A stretch of 64,000 nucleotides of DNA from Populus alba (Eukaryota > Streptophyta > Magnoliopsida > Malpighiales > Salicaceae), in contig NC_133297.1 of assembly GCF_005239225.2 (NCBI RefSeq), positions 10,528,147 to 10,592,146 of the forward strand, in the 5' to 3' direction. Position 1 is the stretch's first letter, and every line of letters starts with the position of its first letter. Below the pieces are notes generated by a model, which was not told where the DNA came from, did not search any database, and was given only the letters and a program-made list of their open reading frames with translations. Below, in pieces: positions 28,597-40,550 of this stretch. A program made the translations under genes and the position numbers.

Positions 28597-31500
28597 TCAT
28601 ACAAGCCTCAGTACTGCTACTGCCATCACTGTTACAGCTCTGAAGTATATGTCACGAAAGCTTTTATTCACAATCCCCATTATTTCCTCATCCTTGAGAC
28701 CTAACTTGCTTGCATGCTTGCTAATGTAAACAACTGTGTCCTTCAATTTACTCACTGCCCAAGAGAGCCAGACCAGCCCAAGACCAACACTGGTGTTGAA
28801 CAGTTTAGATGCACAGAAGGATACCCTCCCGCAAGCTACCCTGCAGATGATGGAAAAAAGAATGGCAAGGCCAGCCCCAGCAATGCCAACAGAGAACTGG
28901 TTCAGAAGCTCAGGAAGTTCAGGGCCAGATTTCTTCAGCAACAAGACAGCTGATTTCCCACGTCGCTTGTCCATCATCAAGGATAGAAGGCTCTCGCATG
29001 CATGGAAGTAGTTCCTTTTGTAGAGATCCCTCTCTCTGCCTCCCTTTCTATTATTCTTCTTTTTTCGGGATGGCTTGATTTTTACAGGGCTGCCAAAAGA
29101 AATAACACTATATTAAATGAGAGCAAAAATAAATAAATGTAAGCATCTAGAAAACCAAATTTACAGAAGGCATGCCTGTACTGTATGTGCACAGCAGCAC
29201 AAGTAAAACCATTATCAAATTTTATCAAGACTTGCGTAAATAAATTTGAGCCAGCTACTCATTTATTTACCCTGTGCAAACACTTCATTATTTAGACTCC
29301 TTTCCCCCTTGTACAAACCCAATAAGTCCAGTCATGTTTACCAATGGACCATAACCATCGGCATTAAGACAATAATAAGCTCTCACAGCGTAAAGTTCCC
29401 TTCATCAGATAATACCAAACACAAGCTGTTTGACAATGTCAGTCATTAACTTATTGTAATTCTCATAGGATGAATGGTAAAGATGTTTGCTAATTGATAG
29501 AAGAACCATGCCAATGCAGCTTTTTTTTTTTTATAATGCTTGATCCTGAATGAAAGTGCCAATCACATTGTAGGCTCTGGCCCTTTCTCCATGCTTTCAT
29601 GGGTACAGACTCTTGCTTAGCAACTATATATTATTATTAACTCTGCCAAACCATTTGCATCATATTACTTTAGTTGTCCAAATGATAGATTTCTTGCAAG
29701 CATCTCTATCTATGGCTATATCCTGCAATCGATATAATGGGGTTTTTAATTTATGCCCAATTTTAATCTTGTTTTTTAAACTAATTTGCTACCATGCATT
29801 TCTTTCTAATCAAGCTTGTCTATAGCAAGCTGTTTTTGTTCCTCTTTTTCTCTCTCCTTTTGTTTTCTTTCTTTTTTGTTAATTAAATAAATAAAAAATT
29901 ACTCTGAGCATCCTATCGTTTGTTTGTTTTTCACTTTGCAGCAAATTTTTTAATATTATAATTTGCAACCTAAAATTTAAAAGCAGATAACACTTTACAT
30001 CCTTAGAAGTTGTTGTCAGAAAAAAAGTAAAAAAAAAATGTGAATTTATTTACATGACTGCCATTTGAAATAATAACTAAAACCCCTAAGCCTAAAAATA
30101 ACAGAAGTACCACTGAAAGACTTGGAAAAAAATATAGACAGGGATAAAGCAAAAGGAAAAAAGAAAAAAGAAAAGAAAAAAAGGCAACTCTTCTCTCCCA
30201 TCTTTGGTACCAAATCCAGCTCCACCATCGATCCTTCTCCAAAGTTATGCACCAATCTCCCCACATTACCATATAATTTGGGTCTTTGGGTCTTTTAATG
30301 GTGTCTTTAGAATATCTTTCCTAGCAATCACATCTTGCTCTTTAGGTCCATCACAATTTATTAAACGAGAAAACTTGTAGTGGGAGAAAGCTTCAAGGTG
30401 TCAGGGGTGATGTTTCCATCTCACCACATGACCACACTTTGAAATTGCTCGGATCATAACATCAAATATGTCATTTATTCTTCCACTACCATTAATTTAT
30501 TTAAATTGATTTAATTCTTACACTTTGACATTTAAAATTATGTAAAAGCTAGTTGATGGTACCAAATCCAACTCCACCATCAATTCTTCTCCAAAGTTAT
30601 GCACCAGTCTCCCCACATAACAATGTTGCCCCATCTCCCCCACCAACAAATCCAATTCCACCATCAAGAACCCAATAGATCTACACCAGTAAATCCAGCT
30701 CCACCATCAAGAACCTAGTATCATCTCTAAATCAATGGCATGTGGGAGCCTTCCTAAAAGATAGAATTGACCTTGTTTCTTTCGTTAGGACTTTGCTTAT
30801 GGGTGAGAGAAAAGAAAAGTTGGGATTTTTGGATGACTTTTAGTGAAATTTCTGGTGGGGACTCGTGGTGAGAGAATGATTGTTGGTTTGGAGAAGGTTA
30901 GCATGAAGAGAGAGAGAATGAGTTGTGTGGTAATGGTTACTTTCAACACTTTAATATATGTGGGGGTACTATTATCACTTCGTTGATTTTCAAAATCTGC
31001 TTTGACCCTGGTTGCAAAGTGTAATATTCAAAAACTTGGTTGTAAAGTGTGAAAAAAAAAAAACCATTGGATGCTCAAAATAATTTTCCCAAAATTCTTT
31101 TCAGAAATGTGAAAGAAGATCCCAATAACAGGGAAGAAAAAAGTTTAATCCAACAAAGTTCTTTAATCTCTAAAGATAATGTTGTGGAGCCCCATAAGAA
31201 GGCCAATAAAATAATTTTGGAGCAAAAATAAAATGATAAATGCTCATCTTGAAACTATTGAATTTCAATCCATTAAAACACAAAAGAGTATTGCAAACAT
31301 AGCACATTCCAAAAAATTTGGCCTCCCTTCACCCATGTGAAACCCACCTAAAAGCAATCCTAATCTATACCTAAATATTTCAAACACTAGACTAAAATTT
31401 TGAATGAACGCAATATAATTTAAGATAATAAAAAACAGGACAAAGTCTCTCATTTTGGGCATTTTCATGCTGACTTATCATAAGAGATTGGCAAAGAGAA

Positions 31501-34500
31501 AATGACAAATGAAGTGCTTTTGCAATGAATAGATTCCTACCTCTTCAAAGTAGCAGATGAGGCATCTCTGGCCTTGAAAGATGACCCAGTAATATTAGCA
31601 TCTACTTTACTTGTATCAAACCTGGTCAATCAAACGATTGCTGAGAAAAGTCTTAGAACTATAACTTGACAATAGTGAGAAGGAAATAGAAAACAGGTAT
31701 AACATAGCATGAAAAATTAGCAACAGCAAGTCTTATTGCAAAAATGGAGATTAGCAGACCATACAGAGCACTATCACCTAATCCTAATACTTGTGTAACC
31801 AGTCATAACTGTAGAAAGACTCAAAACCATCTTTTCAGGCACTATTTAGTAGTTTTGGATATGTGGAATCAGTTTTTGTGAATGGAGGTGGGTCATGGGC
31901 ACTCCAAGTAGAGTGGATGATTTTTCACTCAATGGTATACAATATGGTTTTAAAAATGAAGACTGGTATATAAAGATCTCGTGGAGAAATGCACATGTCG
32001 TAGTGATTAGTTTCTCATACTAGGCAATGTTTGTTCCAAAAATAAATCACAGTCCAAAATGTTTTAGGAAATGGTTAATGTCTAGAAGTAAATGACCATT
32101 AGAAGGAATTTTAGACACTAGATACAAATTTTAGAAAAAAATAGCACGGAGTGCAAGGCATCCTTTGCGGGAACAAGAGAGTTTTTCTTTCTTAATAAGG
32201 ACTTCAGAAGATGTGGTTTCTATTTGGAGCAACTTAGACTCTAGAAGCAATCAGCAAGTTTACTAATCGAGTCAATCAGTCAAGATCATAAATTAGGATT
32301 TATTATTCCACTTAAAATATAAAAATGAAAAGGCGAACAAGGAATTAACTCTAGTTGAACCTTGAGAATTTTTCAATAGCATAACTAGAAAAGCTGCCTC
32401 GTGCTTCTGAGTTAAATAGAACCAGGTCTAAATATCAATACCTTGTAAGTTTTGGGATGAGCATCGACTGTTTTTTCAACATAGTTGAGTTTTTTGGCAA
32501 GTAAAACTCAGCAACAGTAGAGAGGACATCCTTCATCTCTGTCCCACTACCCGTTAGCAACACTCGACCATCTGGAAGAACTGTAAGCTTTGAACTACAG
32601 GCCATATCTGCCACAAAGTCAACTAGAGATTTTGGGGCATCAAGTTGACCACTTGGATAAATAAGAGGAGAATGTGACAGCTGTTGCGCATCAAACATCA
32701 CTGTTTGAAGCCCCATCAACTCAGATAGCAAAGATAAATCCAATCCATCTCTTTCTAATTTATTTGACTCGGACATAAGAAACTGCAAGATTTTTTCCTG
32801 TCTTGTGCATTTTTCAACTATTCCAAAGCTGAAAAGTATTGAGTCTGGGAGAGCATCTGACAGCAAAACAAGAATGCTACTTAGAATACTTGAGCGCTGT
32901 GCAACAATATAATATAGATTTAAGCTTCACGCATTACATAAAAAAGGATGATGTACAAATCCCTTGCCATATCATCCCATTAATTGTCACAGAAAACACA
33001 CACCAACTTCGACCTCTTCCATAGCCTTCTAATTGTTTTGATCATCATAGATTTCCCATTCCATTGACCGATCAAAAACAAACTCTTGTTCTATTGACCA
33101 CGCTTTCCAAAATCACTACAGTTATCCTCTAAATCTATGGGAGCTACTACTACATTCTTTATCAGGGTGTTATGTCACCAGAAGCAACACACTCAAAAAT
33201 TATATCGCCTTTCATTTCTTTTGTTGCTTAAGTTTACACGCGCGCATTACAATAAAAAATAATGGAATGAGTTAATTAAGAAATAGAAGTTCTCATGGTA
33301 CTTTTACTAAAATTCAACTAAACTAAGTCTCAATTCCAAACTAGTAGGGTCTGCTGCATGGATCACCTTCTCGGATCAGTTCTGACATGGATTTTTTTTA
33401 CAGAAAAAATGACAAAAGATAAGTAACCTCAATACCAAGCTCTTCAAATAAAGGAAGACAAGAACAAAACAAAAGGACTTGAAAACAATGTTTAAGATTA
33501 TCCATCCAGAAAAGGAGTCCACAGGGTTGCAAACCTTGCACATTAAGGAGTGTAGGTGTTCTAACTGTTGAGTCAATCTCAGTAAACAGATTAGATTCAC
33601 AGAACCTATTCATGGGTCTCCATGGTTCCTCGTGCTGGTGTAATTTCAGCACAAGAGAATTCGATCTTGTTATCTCTTGTCTTGTTCCCTGACTAGGTAA
33701 ATAGGGCTGACAATCCTGCATCAATGAAATGTTAACTATCATTTATTGTTGAACAGACACAATCTGTCATGAGATGGAACAAAAACCGAGAATAATAACA
33801 TTGGCTTATCATCAACTAAGCACCCAATTAGAATGTTTTCCTAGGATGATAAAATCTTCTAAATATAATAGTTTTGGTTTTTATTGGATCTGGGAAAGAT
33901 TGGAAGGGGATTGTGGAGGAGACTAAGATATCTCCACTATTATACAAGTACAATCTTAACAGAAGCATACAGATAAGTCAATAATCAAAACATTGAGTAA
34001 AATAATAAATAGATATCAGTATATTGATTTCATAATTTGCACTAAAATTAACAACAAAATGAAAAGACTATTTTCAAGTCACAGATAAACTGAAAAGATT
34101 ATGGAAATGAAAGAGGAGAGGCAATTTGGTACAAGCTAATTTGAGGGTTCAATTTTATTCGATAGGTAGCAGATTCTTAATGGAGCCCGGTGGCGGAGGC
34201 AAGAAATCGAGGGGTTGCATCTCTTACTCCAGATGGGTCTGGCTCACCTAATAAGATCAGGTTTTACTTAATTTGTTATGCATACATCACAATCTGTACC
34301 GCGTAATTTTTTTCTAAGAAGAAGAATATCAAGGGAAGTAGCTGTAGGCTGCTCAAGACTCAAATTGCAGGAAAAAAACCCTCACTCTCGTTAAGCAGCT
34401 AAAATTAAGTGTTATCTACTTTGCAGATGGGCAGATAGTAAAGGCTTTTTATCTCTGGAGCCAACAACAGCTTCCAAGCACAGCTCTCAACGGACACAAT

Positions 34501-34706
34501 AGAACCACAGATTCAAAGCAAGCATGAAACTGAAGCAAAACAAACCAATTTCAAGAACCATTCCAGATGAATCATCCAGAAAAAACAATCAACAGCGGGC
34601 AGAATAACAATCATACCCTGAAAACCCTTTTCTGATCTTGGTGAAAAACAATAGCAGGGGCAGAAGGATAGCCATGAGAAGCCATCAGACAAAGCTTAAC
34701 CATCAT
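28597..34706 (-). CDS. Uncharacterised 419-aa protein with C-terminal membrane segments
   Basis: Five exons join in phase: 34706-34617, 33715-33535, 32856-32442, 31621-31541 and 29089-28597. All introns are GT-AG. I do not recognise a named family. The start at 34706 gives MMVKLCLMASHGYPSAPAIV; MASHGYPS, seven codons in, is an alternative start. The middle (about 90-230) looks globular and contains 'SKLTVLPDGRVLLTGSGTEM' and a 'VAEFYLPKNST' segment. A Lys/Arg-rich stretch (KPSRKKKNNRKGGRERD) precedes the C-terminal region. Hydrophobic segments lie at about 321-341 and 351-368, and a weaker one at the very end. This suggests a membrane-anchored protein with a basic segment before the anchor. 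Subcellular site and function are unknown to me. The 2.45-kb last intron carries a transposable element. The intact frame and splice phases over 6 kb argue that the gene is real. Confidence 0.8.
29895..31087. mobile_element. 1.2-kb element with terminal inverted repeats (possibly Mutator-like) inside an intron
   Basis: The left end reads 'aaaattactctgagcatcc' and the right end, read inward, 'aaaattattttgagcatcc'. The similarity continues for about 70 bp, with 'atattataatttgcaacc' on the left against 'atattacactttgcaacc' on the right. The interior carries a direct repeat of about 63 bp at 30203-30266 and 30557-30620, differing at a handful of sites. There is no transposase frame, so the element is non-autonomous. 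Long terminal repeats suggest the Mutator type, but the flanks do not give a clear 9-bp duplication. It lies wholly within the last intron of the 419-aa gene. Confidence 0.72.
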
Positions 34707-37700
34707 AGAAGAAATCTCTCCTCCACCTCTGAGAGTCACAGCACCATATACTTATCCATCCATACCATAGACCTCAAAATCAGAAACAAAAAAGACTCTT
34801 AACTTTCTTTTTTAGGAGCACCATGCCCACAGATAAAGAAGAGACATTGATAAGATGAAAATATATTTCTGTGGAATGAAATTGGATAGAAAATCTTCTG
34901 GGCCAAAAATCTGTGGCAGACAGAGAGACACAAGATGGCTTGCCTCTGCCTCGAGAATCCAGCTAGGTTTAGGACACTCAAGCAGACAAAATAATATCAA
35001 TTAATCTGTTTTGTTTTGTTTTGTTTTGTTTTGTTGTGTCTCGGAGATGGCTTCTCTAGAACTTTCTCTCCTTCACTGCATAACACTTTTTAAATCAAGG
35101 GAAATAAATAAAATTGTAATCGTGTTAAATTAAACTTATATTAAAATTTTGATAATCATATTAAATTGATATAATATATACAGAATATAAAGATGAAATC
35201 TTGTTTTTATTTCTGTATTTGTATTAACTCCATGAACAAACTTTTATGAAAAGATTTGATCAAATTTATCTTGTGTTTGTAATCGAAAATTACTCACTCT
35301 TCTCTCAATATATTCATAAAACTATGTAATTAATAAAAAATATATATAAAAAGGGGAGTTTCAATAAATACTAAAGCATCTGGAAATAAATCCCAAATCT
35401 TTTAATATTGAAATGGGAAATAATAGATATTTTAGTTGTAAAGTTTTTGAAAATATATTGAACATAAATATATTTTTTTTTATTTTTTAAAATTTATTAT
35501 TAAAATCTGTATATCAAAATAATATAAAAAAATTAAAAAAAAAATAATTTAAAACAAAATAAATAATTTTATAAAAATATTTATACATGGTCTAAATCCC
35601 ACGATGTATCTCCGCTACCCAATCAAAGAGCCCTTGGGATTTCCGTAAAACCACGATGTGGTTTTTTACACTATATAAGCAGTTATAATATTCTCGGTTA
35701 TTCGGTTTTGATTTTGATAGATTTGATTCCATTTTTTTACCGATAAATTCCATGAATGGAATTAAAATTTTGATTTCTTCAAAAAACTGATTCTTTTAAA
35801 ATATAAAAAATAATGTTATAATTTTTTATTCTTTGAACACTATTGATTAATTTTTAGTCTTTCTTATCAAATTATTTTAAAGAAAGTGATAAGTATCATT
35901 TCAAAATTCCATTCAAATACAAAATAGTCAGATAATATAGCCCATACATTCTCGAATTATACAGTATAGTTTTTTTTTTAAAAAAAAACATTATTTAATT
36001 ATTGATTTCTACACAGTCAAATACATCATATCGTTTACAGCATTGTTCGTTGAACAATGTATTTTTTCTTATTTTGATCGTGGAAATTTATTTATTTTAA
36101 TCAAATCATTTCATTTGATGCTTATGATATTTTATGCGTAAATATTTTCTTCTCTTTGTGTATTGCTGGGACTTCTTCAAGGTGTTGGATAAAAAATTAT
36201 AATTGAATTAGAAACATATTTTATGAAATGAGATTGAACTTTGTAATGTAAAAAATAATTAAAAAAATGAGAACCAAGATAAAACCAAAGAAGCTTTGCT
36301 TGGATTCATGTGAAAAGGTTGATTTTGGTCCATAAATTCTCCATTTAGTTATTTTTTGTACCTTTAATTTTAAGATTTTTCATTTAGGTCATCAATTTTA
36401 TTTTGTTATGCTTTAGCTTCTTAGTTTTGAGAGAATAAATGAAAAATGATCGTAAAGAGAGGAGAGAGAGTGTTTAGTTAAACACATTTTAATATTAGAA
36501 AAGTTGAAATTGGTTTTATTAGGTTCTGATTGGGAAGAGAATATCACCGATGTGTTTTTTGACCTTTTTCTTGTTATAAAAAGGTAGATGGGGCTAGTAG
36601 TTTTTTTAATTCAATTTAAATTTGGGTTTTTTAACTTGGTTTTTTCGTCTAGAATCTCTTATCCCAACCTTTTCAACATCCTTGATGGCCAAAATCTATA
36701 CTAGTTGACAAAGCATTCTCTACCACAAAATACAACACGTTCTCTGCCCTGTTAGAGAGAGAGAGAGAGGGGTTGGGTTGCAACATGGCCTAACAGGCCT
36801 GCTCAAGCCCAAGATTCTTTGTATAGGACCTGACATGTTGGTCTATTGGGTACAAGTGTTTGGTCTATTTTTAGACAACCCTCTATTTTTCTTTTCTCAT
36901 AATTTTTAACTAAAACTCAATATAAATAAATAAATAAATTTAATTTATATTTAAAACATTATTATATTAAATATTATTCATTTCTGCCTTCATTTTTTTT
37001 GTAGTCAAATTTTTTTTAATTCGATATTTTCACATTGATTTTTTTTAGACTGGTCTTGATAATTCATTTTGATAGACTCGATGCGAGGTTTTCGTGAAGG
37101 TGAATAAAGTTATTGTTATTGGATTGACACTTGATTTTACCAAAAATAATTTTTTTTTTCAAAATATTGAAAATAAAAGGATTATAATACAAAATTAGAA
37201 AAAAAATTCAGTCTTTTTGGTTCCTGGAAGAAGAGGAGAAATTAGACACGACTGAGGAGAAGAAAGGAAAATAAAAAAAATAAAAAAATAGCTCATTAAA
37301 AACACATCAGAACTACATTATCATAAAGTGCTAGCGCAAAAAGGAGCCCCCTTTAAAATTATTCCAACATCAACAATGAAAGTCACCGTTGAAACTCGAA
37401 GGGAACCACACTTGTCTTTCCTATGTGACGCTCTTCCTCGTATACAAGTGTATATTACACACACCACCTTTTGTTATCTTTGTAGAGTTTAATCTTTAAT
37501 TTTATAATAATTTTTCAATTTAATCTTGAATTTGACCTCACCCGAGCCCAATGAAGAACTAATCGGGAAAAAAAAAGGCGAGAACAAATAAAAAGACAAA
37601 TGGTTCAACCCTGTCAACCCATAATAACAGTGTCTATAATGCGGATTATGAATTTAATGAGTTAACCTGAATTAACTGAAGTAGATCCAATATGTCATCG

Positions 37701-40550
37701 CCATTTTTTTTTTTAAATGTCATCTTAATTTTTTTTTAGAAATCAATAATGTTTTTACTATTAATTCGAATTATTTTTAGATTTATCAAGTTTACCAATT
37801 ACATCATGACAATGTCCGCAAGATTACCTCAAAACTTATTCCATGCAATAAGTCGAACCAAGAGATTTCAAAATTAATCCATCAGATTAAACTTGACACT
37901 ACAAAAAAAAAAAATCCACATGACCTGGACATCCCGGATCCATACTTGCAATTGAGTGCAAGCAGCAGGACTATTTCATACTAATAATTGCACATATTAT
38001 ATTATGTACACGTATATGTGTATAAATGCATGTATTGTATATATATATATATATATATATTCTATTTTGTGTTTGGTTATAAAAAAAATGAAAAATAAAA
38101 ACTTACAACTCAAACTTAAAAAATGAATTAAATTCGGTTAGATTTCAAAAAAGAAAATTAAAAGAAAACTAGCAAAAACAAATGTAAATATTCAGTTGAT
38201 TCGATTTTTCAGTTTAGACGAATAAAGCTCACCTCTACTCTGCTACAAGTCGGACCATCAATGGAAGGCTAGTTGGTTTAAAACCCCTCAACTATTAGCC
38301 AACTACAATATAGTCACTAAACTAAGTCTTTTTCGTTTTCTTCTTATTCATCACGGCACTCCAAGAAATCTTTTTATTCACCGACGATTTTTAAGATATA
38401 AGTTATTTCATTCGTGTCCAATTTTTTTATATTTTTTTTGTAATTTCTTCTTATTTCGGCATAATATAGTAATGATTTATTCAGTAAAAAGGACTTTTTT
38501 TGTTGTTGTAAAAATATGGCTAAGATCTAATATGACTATAGAAACCATCGTAATAAAATTCCTGTTGTTAATGTTTTGAATAATATTTGTATTTATGAAA
38601 CATCAAAACACGTGTTAGAATTAACTTTTTTTTTTTTATCACAAGTCAAGTAGTATAAAGTTGAAAAATCGAGAAATGTCTCTTATCATTCATTCAAGGA
38701 GTACCCCACCACACATTATAGACAAATAAAAATAATAAACAAAAATAGAAGTGAAAATTATACAGGTTTTAATATTTGATTAACAATTAATACACGGCTC
38801 TAGAATTCCTGAAGATATTGTCAATTGAAAATAATATTGTCCAGGTAAATTTATTGTATTAATTTATAATATAATAAATGCTTGGTTCCTTGTTTTTTTT
38901 TTTTTAAATTTCGGTTTGGTTACCTTTTTTTTTTTTTATAAAAATCGAATCGAACTGAAAATAATTTAAAAATATTAAAAAATATTAATTTGAAGTAAAA
39001 AAATAAAAAAATATTTAATTTTTTTAAAATGTTTTTGAAATACAAAAATAAATATGATCTAATTTAGATTTTAACAAGAAAAAAAAATTTTATTTTTTAT
39101 TTTCTATAGATAGATAGAAAATAAACCGTAAGCTTACGAGAGAGAAAAAAATCAGGTTGTTGTTTGTTGCTTCATAGAGTTTTTTAATATAATATATAAG
39201 TGATTATTTTGATCATTTCGAGCTATTTAAATTTCTTGATGATGTTTTGTATAATTTTTTGAAAGTAAAACAGAGTAAACTATATGATAACAGGGTATTT
39301 TTTGTATTTTTATTATAATAATCATTCTAGTTGTCCATACATTTCTTGAAATCCAAAGCAAACGGGATGGTTTCTTGATTTTTATCAACCACGACCCGAA
39401 AAGTCTCCTGATCCTCCTCTATGGTAGGTTCCGTTTTTTTTCGGCTGCAATTTAACCTGATTTTTTAATAAAAAAAATTATTTTTTTTTATATTTTTAAA
39501 TTATTTTAATAAATTAATATAAAAAAAGAGAATCATCCTTTGAAACCCGGCTGACACGTAACTGCAACTAGGAATTTTAAAAAGAAATAGAAAAATATAA
39601 AATTTCAGGGTAACCAGATAAGATCCGTCAAAAAACCTAGTTGTTATTTATTGATTTTTATTTTTTTTATTAAAATAATATTATTTTAAATTTTTTTTTA
39701 AAAAACATTTTGTTAGTTGGTTAAAATCTAATTCACTCGATCAAAATTTCAAATCCTAAATTTTAAACTAGACCATATTTAAAAACCATGTTTGAAACAC
39801 ATGGAAGAGGAGGCGCCCATAATTTCCATGGAAAGAGATTTTTTCTCTGTTGAACCGTCTTGTAAGTTGTAATGACTAATGAGAGAGATATTTGGAAGAT
39901 TAGCCATCAGGCCGTCAATGTTGACCATCGTGGTCCCTGTTTTTATAAGAAGACCGTTTCATACTGGAGCCTTGAGGTGCATTGAAAAGAACCCCTTCTA
40001 GAGAAGAAAGGATTTGTTTGTTTGTGGGAACAGAGCAGGACAGAAGATTGTTTTATTCTTTCACTTCTACTCTTATAGTTTAAAATATCTCAATGATACC
40101 CCTCTAGCGGCCGCAAAGTTCCATTAATAAGAAAAACTAAAATTAGAATGTGAAAAAAGTGCGTCGAAGGCTAAGTATGAAAAAGGGTATAATCGGAACG
40201 TATTAAAAAAAAAGGATAAAATTAGAGCAGCGATGAGTCTCTAAGGACAAAACTATAATTTGTATTTTTCCTTTTATATCGTATTTATTTCACTTCACTT
40301 ATGGTCAAAGGAGGTGTTTTTTATCTCTTTAATAGAAATAAAGAAGCATATCTAAATATTCTAATTTCTAAAAAAGAAAAAGAAAAAGAAAAGACATATA
40401 ATATTCGTGATATCCATTAAATTTCAATTTAAAATCCCCGAAGTTCTTTCTTGATTTTCTCTCCCTCTCCCTCTCCCTCTCCTTATGATAAAGGAAAGAA
40501 TAGCGTAGATCTTTGTTCTAGAAAGCAATTGATTCGAGTTGAGTTGAGCT
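34707..40550. other. AT-rich intergenic region between divergent genes
   Basis: The promoter and leader of the minus-strand 419-aa gene are expected at about 34,707-35,060. A (TTTTG)n run starts near 35,009. The rest is AT-rich and without a supported gene. AT-rich dispersed repeat fragments occur at about 35,455-35,590, 38,880-39,060, 39,440-39,530 and 39,655-39,725. An (AT)n run lies near 38,040. Stretches resembling 'ggttcggttttgattt' near 35,695 and 38,200 may be related to one another. The MED33 promoter and leader occupy the last few hundred bases, with a (CTCCCT)n run at about 40,460-40,483. Confidence 0.6.
40485..40508 (+). promoter_or_regulatory. Seven-codon upstream ORF in the MED33 leader
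   Basis: ATG ATA AAG GAA AGA ATA GCG TAG lies 42 nt before the MED33 start codon and just after a CT-rich run typical of plant leaders. Whether it is inside the transcript depends on the unmapped start site. If it is, it could lower initiation at the main ATG. Confidence 0.4.
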
